Below are positions 22,001 to 25,905 of a DNA stretch of 25,905 bases, in pieces. The stretch is from assembly GCA_002365025.1 (NCBI GenBank), contig DEYX01000179.1, forward strand, positions 1 through 25,905. The letters run 5' to 3'. Source of the stretch: Hungatella sp. UBA3147. Lineage in GTDB: Bacteria > Bacillota > Clostridia > Lachnospirales > Lachnospiraceae. Within the stretch, counting starts at the first letter, position 1. Every line of letters begins with the position of its first letter. Under the pieces are notes generated by a model. That model searched no databases and was not told the origin of the DNA. It was given only the letters and a program-made list of their open reading frames with translations. The translations under genes were made by a program, and so were the position numbers.

Positions 22001-22540
22001 ATGCAATATCGTGCATTGGAGCAGATGCTTATTAATTCAATAAAAGAAGTACAGATAAAATTAGGATACGAAAAAGAACCAATTCGCTTCTATTACCCCG
22101 AACGTGCTCTGGTGAACATCCTGAAAATCCACGAAGGCTCTCCACAGGAAACAAGAGCAGCTATGGAAGGTTTTAAGGAATATGTGAAGGAGCGTCTGGG
22201 AGACATCAGGATCACAAAGAGTCAGGAACGCTTTTGCTTTGAGATTCCCCAGGAAGGAATAGAATACGTATATCACCATAAAAAAGACAATGGCTTCTTA
22301 AAAGAATTCATTGAAACCGTAGAAAAACCCAATACAACCCTGGAGGATATCCTGAAAGTTTTTCATAAATTCGCCGACGGCAAGGTTATCTGTATAAAAT
22401 CCCAGGAAGAAGATTTCGATTACATTATATTTTTTGAGGATTCCTCAATGGATAATTACCGGTACTATATTAAATTTCATGGAAATCACGCCACATACCA
22501 CAGGTTCTTATCCGAAGATGCAGCGGATATGGGCATATAA
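22001..22540 (+). CDS. DUF3877 family protein
   Basis: Soluble protein (179 aa) of a family found mainly in Lachnospiraceae and their relatives; no function known to me. It has a helical N-terminal part (YRALEQMLINSIKEVQIKLG), the motif IRFYYPERALVNIL, a PQETRAAMEGFKEYVKERLG helix and a C-terminal beta-rich part with DFDYIIFFEDSSMDNYRYYI ending in a histidine-rich HGNHATYHRF. The frame is open upstream, but that stretch overlaps the promoter; ATG 22001 has GGAGTGA (21989-21995) before it and ATG 21983 is the only other reasonable start. It shares a transcript with the NlpC/P60 gene 26 bases on. Confidence 0.85.
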   Translation: MQYRALEQMLINSIKEVQIKLGYEKEPIRFYYPERALVNILKIHEGSPQETRAAMEGFKEYVKERLGDIRITKSQERFCFEIPQEGIEYVYHHKKDNGFLKEFIETVEKPNTTLEDILKVFHKFADGKVICIKSQEEDFDYIIFFEDSSMDNYRYYIKFHGNHATYHRFLSEDAADMGI

Positions 22541-22566
22541 CGATATCATATCAGGAGAAAAAAACA

Positions 22567-23112
22567 ATGCAGAGAAAAAGGTGGATCGCAACCCTGTTTA
22601 CAGGTCTGGTAATTATGGCCGCGAATAGTTTTAATGCCAAAGCAGATATGGCCGCCAATGCGGTGATTCCCATTGTGGCTCCGCCGCCCTTTGAGCAGCA
22701 GATTGGCCCTGGAGCCGGCGGGGGGAAAGACTTTTCCCAGACAGCGCCGGAAGTTTACACAGGTACAGGAGAACAGGTTGTGGCTTTTGCAAAGCAGTTT
22801 CTTGGTAACCCCTATGTGTATGGTGGGACAAGCCTTACATCAGGTGCCGACTGTTCCGGATTTGTGCTAAGCGTTTATAATCAATTTGGCATAAGCCTCC
22901 CAAGGACCTCTGAAGCTCAGGGAGAAGCGGGATCTGATGTGGACGGAATCGAAAATGCCCGGCCGGGCGATATAGTATATTACATAGGACATACCGGTAT
23001 TTACATAGGGCAGAATCAGTTGATCCATGCAAGCGGCCCAAAGGATGGGATTAAAATATCCTCTGTGGATTTTATGCAAATTGTTTCAGTCAGAAGAATA
23101 TTAGGGAATTAA
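22567..23112 (+). CDS. Secreted NlpC/P60 cell-wall peptidase
   Basis: Exported protein (181 aa) with a Sec signal peptide (MQRKRWIATLFTGLVIMAAN, probable cleavage after AKA at about residue 28). A low-complexity linker with PPPFEQQIGPGAGGG follows. The C-terminal ~110 residues are an NlpC/P60 domain: the nucleophile Cys96 in GADCSGFV, His142 in YYIGHTGIYIG and a third polar position, His154, in LIHASG. Such enzymes cut peptide bonds in peptidoglycan stem peptides, usually between D-Glu and the diamino acid. There is no separate wall-binding domain. AGGAG lies before the ATG; a strong terminator follows. Confidence 0.92.
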   Translation: MQRKRWIATLFTGLVIMAANSFNAKADMAANAVIPIVAPPPFEQQIGPGAGGGKDFSQTAPEVYTGTGEQVVAFAKQFLGNPYVYGGTSLTSGADCSGFVLSVYNQFGISLPRTSEAQGEAGSDVDGIENARPGDIVYYIGHTGIYIGQNQLIHASGPKDGIKISSVDFMQIVSVRRILGN

Positions 23113-23132
23113 ATAATAATAAGATAATCTTT

Positions 23133-23182
23133 GAGCTTATTCAGATGCTTCGTCAGAATCATCGGGAATAAGCTCTTTTTTT
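23133..23182 (+). terminator. Terminator after the NlpC/P60 gene
   Basis: GAGCTTATTC (23133-23142) and GAATAAGCTC (23166-23175) form a perfect ten-base stem followed by seven T residues. Confidence 0.93.
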
Positions 23183-23229
23183 ATGCAGCAGCATGCCGGA
23201 ATGCCTTTCAGGAAGTCAGAAGTTTTTCA

Positions 23230-23258
23230 GTCATAATTTGTCCCACCACACATATATT
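23230..23258 (+). promoter_or_regulatory. Sigma-E-like promoter of the spoIIIA operon
   Basis: GTCATAAT (23230-23237) and CATATATT (23251-23258), 13 bases apart, resemble the Bacillus sigma-E elements (-35 around GTCATATT, -10 CATACAAT). spoIIIA is transcribed by sigma-E in the mother cell in B. subtilis. The start site would be near 23265, directly at the ribosome binding site GAGGAGGG (23266-23273), so the leader is almost absent. Confidence 0.7.
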
Positions 23259-23279
23259 GAGGTAAGAGGAGGGATGAAG

Positions 23280-24287
23280 GTGGAGAGGAAAGACGAGCTT
23301 ATCAATATATTTTCCAGGAGCATAAGAGAAATATTAAACCGGGTAACAATTAACTTTGACGAGGTTCAGGAAATCAGGCTCCGGGTAGGAGCTCCTCTTT
23401 TAATGGTATACCGGAATGAGGAGTATTATGTGACTCTTAGGGGTTCTCTGAATAAGGAAGGAAAAGATGCCTATATCGTCTCGAAAAATGAGCTTAAGGA
23501 AACCATGGAGTACATGAGTAACTATTCTCTTTATGCTTTTGAAGAAGAGATGAAGCAGGGGTTCATTACCATTCAGGGAGGACACCGGATCGGAATCGCA
23601 GGAAAGACCATTTTAGACGAATCCGGAATTAAGACCATGAAATACATATCCTTTGTCAACGTCAGGCTGTCCCATCAGGTAAAGGGCTGCGCCTCTGAGG
23701 TTTTGCCCTATCTTTATGAGGAAGGGAGAGAAGTCTATCACACTCTGATCATTTCCCCTCCCAGGTGCGGAAAGACCACTTTGCTGAGAGATTTGATCCG
23801 TCAGGTTTCCAACGGTTCTGAGGAGCATGCAGGCCTTACTGTGGGTGTGGTTGATGAGCGTTCTGAGATTGGGGCCTGCTATCAGGGGATCCCTCAGAAT
23901 GAACTTGGAATCCGTACCGATATTTTGGACTGCTGTCCCAAGGCAAGAGGAATGATGATGCTGATACGTACCATGTCCCCAAGAGTGATCGCCGTGGACG
24001 AGATCGGGAGCCGGGAGGATCTGGAAGCAATGGAATACGTAATGAACTGCGGCTGCAAGCTGATTGCCACGGTTCACGGAAACTCTATAGATGATTTAAA
24101 GCAGAAGCCGATTCTTAGAAAGTTGGTGGAAGAGCGGATCTTTGAGAGGTATGTGGTCTTAAACAACTTAGGAAGGATCGGGAACATCGACCAGATTTAT
24201 GATTCCAGGGGAACGCAGCTCTACAAGGCGCAGGTACATCAGATGGGAATACGGTGGGACAGGCAGGAGTGCATAGCTTATGGATAA
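23280..24287 (+). CDS. spoIIIAA: Stage III sporulation protein AA, ATPase
   Basis: Mother-cell ATPase (335 aa from this start) that resembles secretion ATPases and powers or assembles the SpoIIIA-SpoIIQ channel between mother cell and forespore. Visible: EIRLRVGAPLLMVYRNEEYY near the N terminus, YSLYAFEEEMKQGFITIQGG and HRIGIAGKT, the P-loop SPPRCGKTTLLRDL (Lys165), VVDERSEIGACYQG and the Walker B segment VIAVDEIGSREDLEA. The frame continues upstream to 23193, but that part covers the promoter. Start choice: GTG 23280 has GAGGAGGG six bases before it, while ATG 23274 would abut that site, so GTG is preferred. It overlaps spoIIIAB by eight bases. First gene of the operon. Confidence 0.95.
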   Translation: MERKDELINIFSRSIREILNRVTINFDEVQEIRLRVGAPLLMVYRNEEYYVTLRGSLNKEGKDAYIVSKNELKETMEYMSNYSLYAFEEEMKQGFITIQGGHRIGIAGKTILDESGIKTMKYISFVNVRLSHQVKGCASEVLPYLYEEGREVYHTLIISPPRCGKTTLLRDLIRQVSNGSEEHAGLTVGVVDERSEIGACYQGIPQNELGIRTDILDCCPKARGMMMLIRTMSPRVIAVDEIGSREDLEAMEYVMNCGCKLIATVHGNSIDDLKQKPILRKLVEERIFERYVVLNNLGRIGNIDQIYDSRGTQLYKAQVHQMGIRWDRQECIAYG

Positions 24288-24810
24288 TACATGGCTGCGG
24301 ATAATAGGAGCTCTTCTGGTTATTATATCATGCTCAGGCCTTGGATTTTTTATGGCGGCCCAATGGAACGAGCATTTAAGGACTGTAGAAAAGCTAAGAA
24401 AAATGATTTTTTTATTGAAAGGCGAGATTGTTTATGCCAATTCCCCGCTGACTGAGGCTTTTGAACGGACCGGCAGAAAGGCTGGGGGTGAGATCGGTGT
24501 TTTGTTTGAGAGCGTATCGGAAAGACTTTCCGGACAACAGGGAGAGACCTTTTATACCATTTGGCAGGAGGAGATTGACAAGCTTCCCAGGGAGGTTTGC
24601 CTGTCCAAAGAGGACAAACAGAATTTAAAAGGTCTTGGGGAGCATCTGGGTTACTTAGACATGGACATGCAGGAGCGGAATATCCTTTTATATCTGGAAC
24701 AGCTGGATTTAACAATCGGTTATCTGAGAAAACATAAGCAGGAAAAAAGCCGCCTTTATACCAGCCTGGGTATCATGGGCGGTTTATTCCTAACAATCGT
24801 AATGTATTAA
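24280..24810 (+). CDS. spoIIIAB: Stage III sporulation protein AB
   Basis: Membrane-anchored component (176 aa; about 171 in B. subtilis) of the SpoIIIA complex in the outer forespore membrane. An N-terminal span (IIGALLVIISCSGLGFFMAA) is followed by a helical cytoplasmic or intermembrane domain with the family motif EIVYANSPLTEAFERTG, and a C-terminal span SLGIMGGLFLTIVMY. The helical domain resembles type II secretion GspF proteins. It begins within spoIIIAA (eight-base overlap) and ends ten bases before spoIIIAC. Confidence 0.93.
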   Translation: MDNTWLRIIGALLVIISCSGLGFFMAAQWNEHLRTVEKLRKMIFLLKGEIVYANSPLTEAFERTGRKAGGEIGVLFESVSERLSGQQGETFYTIWQEEIDKLPREVCLSKEDKQNLKGLGEHLGYLDMDMQERNILLYLEQLDLTIGYLRKHKQEKSRLYTSLGIMGGLFLTIVMY

Positions 24811-24820
24811 GGAGGATCGC

Positions 24821-25015
24821 ATGGGAGTCAATTTGATTTTTAAAATTGCAGCAGTTGGAATCCTGGTTTCCGTCATCTGCCAGGTTTTAAAACACAGCGG
24901 ACGGGAAGAACAGGCATTCTTAACAAGCCTTGCGGGGCTGATCCTGGTACTTTTCTGGCTGGTGCCTTATATTTATCAGTTATTTGAATCCATTAAAAAT
25001 CTGTTTGCATTGTAG
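24821..25015 (+). CDS. spoIIIAC: Stage III sporulation protein AC
   Basis: Very small membrane protein (64 aa; about 68 in B. subtilis) with two spans: LIFKIAAVGILVSVICQVL and FLTSLAGLILVLFWLVPYIY, joined by a short loop with KHSGREEQA. Part of the membrane core of the SpoIIIA channel and related in sequence to SpoIIIAD. AAGGAGGA precedes the ATG. Confidence 0.94.
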   Translation: MGVNLIFKIAAVGILVSVICQVLKHSGREEQAFLTSLAGLILVLFWLVPYIYQLFESIKNLFAL

Positions 25016-25023
25016 GTGAGTGT

Positions 25024-25410
25024 ATGACCGTAGTGACCATAGCCATAACAGGAATCGTTGCAGTGCTTTTAGCGGTTTCGTTAAAGGGGATGAAGGGGGA
25101 ATATGGGACCTATCTGGTCATGGCGGCGGGCTTTTTTATCTTCTTTTACGGCATGGGAAAGCTCACCACCATTCTGGATACGATGAAGGAAATCCAGACC
25201 TATATTAAGATTAACAGCGTCTATTTAACCACATTGGTAAAGATGATAGGAATTACCTATATCGCAGAATTTGCCGCGGGGATATGCAAGGATGCCGGAT
25301 ATGGAGCCGTAGGGACTCAGATCGAAATTTTTGGAAAGCTTTCCGTTCTGGCGGTCAGCATGCCCATTCTCCTTGCGCTGATCGAGACACTGCAGGTATT
25401 TTTATCATGA
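25024..25410 (+). CDS. spoIIIAD: Stage III sporulation protein AD
   Basis: Membrane protein (128 aa; about 133 in B. subtilis) of the SpoIIIA complex. Spans: VTIAITGIVAVLLAVSL, YLVMAAGFFIFFYGMGKL and a C-terminal one at LSVLAVSMPILLALIETLQV. The segment YIAEFAAGICKDAGYGAVGT is highly characteristic of the family, as is ISVYLTTLVKMIG-like NSVYLTTLVKMIG. It lies eight bases after spoIIIAC. Its TGA stop overlaps an ATG (25407) in frame with spoIIIAE. Confidence 0.94.
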   Translation: MTVVTIAITGIVAVLLAVSLKGMKGEYGTYLVMAAGFFIFFYGMGKLTTILDTMKEIQTYIKINSVYLTTLVKMIGITYIAEFAAGICKDAGYGAVGTQIEIFGKLSVLAVSMPILLALIETLQVFLS

Positions 25411-25427
25411 CGGGAGGGTTAAGGACT

Positions 25428-25905
25428 ATGAAAAGAACTGCCTTTTTCCTGCTGTGCCTTATTAGTCTAATGCTGCTGTTTTTTTGCAAGGACAGTCTGG
25501 GAGCGGAAACATCATCAGGTGAGGAATCATCCATCCCGGCGGAAAAATTAGACCTGGATCAGTATGATTTAACCGATATCCAGAATTTTCTGGACCGGTC
25601 AAAGGAGAACCAGGGCATGAATCTTTCTTTTAAAAAACTTATGAAAGATCTGATGGATGGAAAATTAAACGAGGTCATGGGACAAGTCGGAAAAGCGTTA
25701 AAAGATCTATTGGTGGGGGAGGTAAGAAACAGCGGGCATATGATGGGGCAAATCATGGTGCTGGGAATCATTGGAGCGGTGTTTTCCAACTTTTCCAGTG
25801 TATTTACCGGAAGCCAGATTTCAGAAACCGGGTTTTTTGTCACCTATTTGCTTCTGTTTACCTATCTGGCGGCCAGCTTTTTTACAAGCGTGACCATTAC
25901 GGGCA
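25428..25905 (+). CDS. spoIIIAE: Stage III sporulation protein AE, N-terminal part (cut by window end)
   Basis: First 159 residues of a larger polytopic membrane protein (about 400 residues in other species). It starts with a cleavable-looking signal sequence (MKRTAFFLLCLISLMLLFFC), as in known SpoIIIAE proteins, then a polar stretch containing LDQYDLTDIQNFLDRSKE and MKDLMDGKLNEVMGQVGKAL, and enters its membrane region with GQIMVLGIIGAVFSNFSSVF. It follows spoIIIAD in the canonical order AA-AB-AC-AD-AE. ATG 25428 has GGGAGGG and AAGGA before it; the in-frame ATG 25407, which overlaps the spoIIIAD stop, is an alternative that would add seven residues. The reading frame is open to the window's last base. 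Confidence 0.93.
   Translation, partial: MKRTAFFLLCLISLMLLFFCKDSLGAETSSGEESSIPAEKLDLDQYDLTDIQNFLDRSKENQGMNLSFKKLMKDLMDGKLNEVMGQVGKALKDLLVGEVRNSGHMMGQIMVLGIIGAVFSNFSSVFTGSQISETGFFVTYLLLFTYLAASFFTSVTITG

Overview
The window looks like chromosomal DNA of a spore-forming Clostridia species, most likely Lachnospiraceae (Lacrimispora / Clostridium saccharolyticum-like). The basis is the start of a spoIIIA sporulation operon at the right end, clostridial families (CD3324, DUF3877, DUF1062), a YesM/YesN two-component pair inside a sugar locus, strong AGGAGG-type ribosome binding sites and intermediate GC. No rRNA, tRNA, CRISPR array, transposase or integrase is visible.

Region 1 (1 to about 1700) is an AT-rich accessory strip. 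It holds the wreck of an XRE-type regulator on the minus strand, an orphan 267-residue protein of unknown function, and about 550 bases of non-coding DNA with two copies of a ~55-base imperfect repeat, two hairpins and a terminator without a gene.

Region 2 (1745-14028) is a carbohydrate-utilisation locus, all on the plus strand: sugar-binding lipoprotein, two ABC permeases (no ATPase), an intercistronic terminator, a sensor kinase and an AraC-type response regulator, then a GH42-like glycosidase, a ROK kinase, a GH1 glycosidase and a ManA-type phosphomannose isomerase. A GH1 + ROK + ManA set recalls gmuD-gmuE-gmuF of the Bacillus subtilis glucomannan operon, so beta-gluco/mannoside oligosaccharides are a reasonable guess for the substrate. 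In the model proposed here, the lipoprotein and permeases import the sugar, YesM/YesN senses it, and the cytoplasmic enzymes hydrolyse, phosphorylate and isomerise it to fructose-6-phosphate.

Region 3 (14029-19282) holds short independent units: a drug/metabolite exporter, a pentapeptide-repeat protein, a CD3324-family protein, a DUF1062 zinc-ribbon protein, and a divergent MFS exporter with its own ArsR-like regulator. The regulator's promoter is covered by two tandem 17-base operators.

Region 4 (19388-21913) is an ahpC-ahpF peroxide-reduction operon with two Fur/PerR-like boxes at the promoter and a long 5' leader. The leader can fold into a closed multi-hairpin element with mutually exclusive stems, which makes it the best candidate here for an undescribed RNA regulator.

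Region 5 (21932-25905) has a consensus sigma-A promoter driving a DUF3877 gene and a secreted NlpC/P60 protein. It ends with spoIIIAA-AB-AC-AD-AE (AE cut by the window end), behind a sigma-E-like promoter with almost no leader. SpoIIIA proteins build the mother-cell side of the channel that connects to the forespore.
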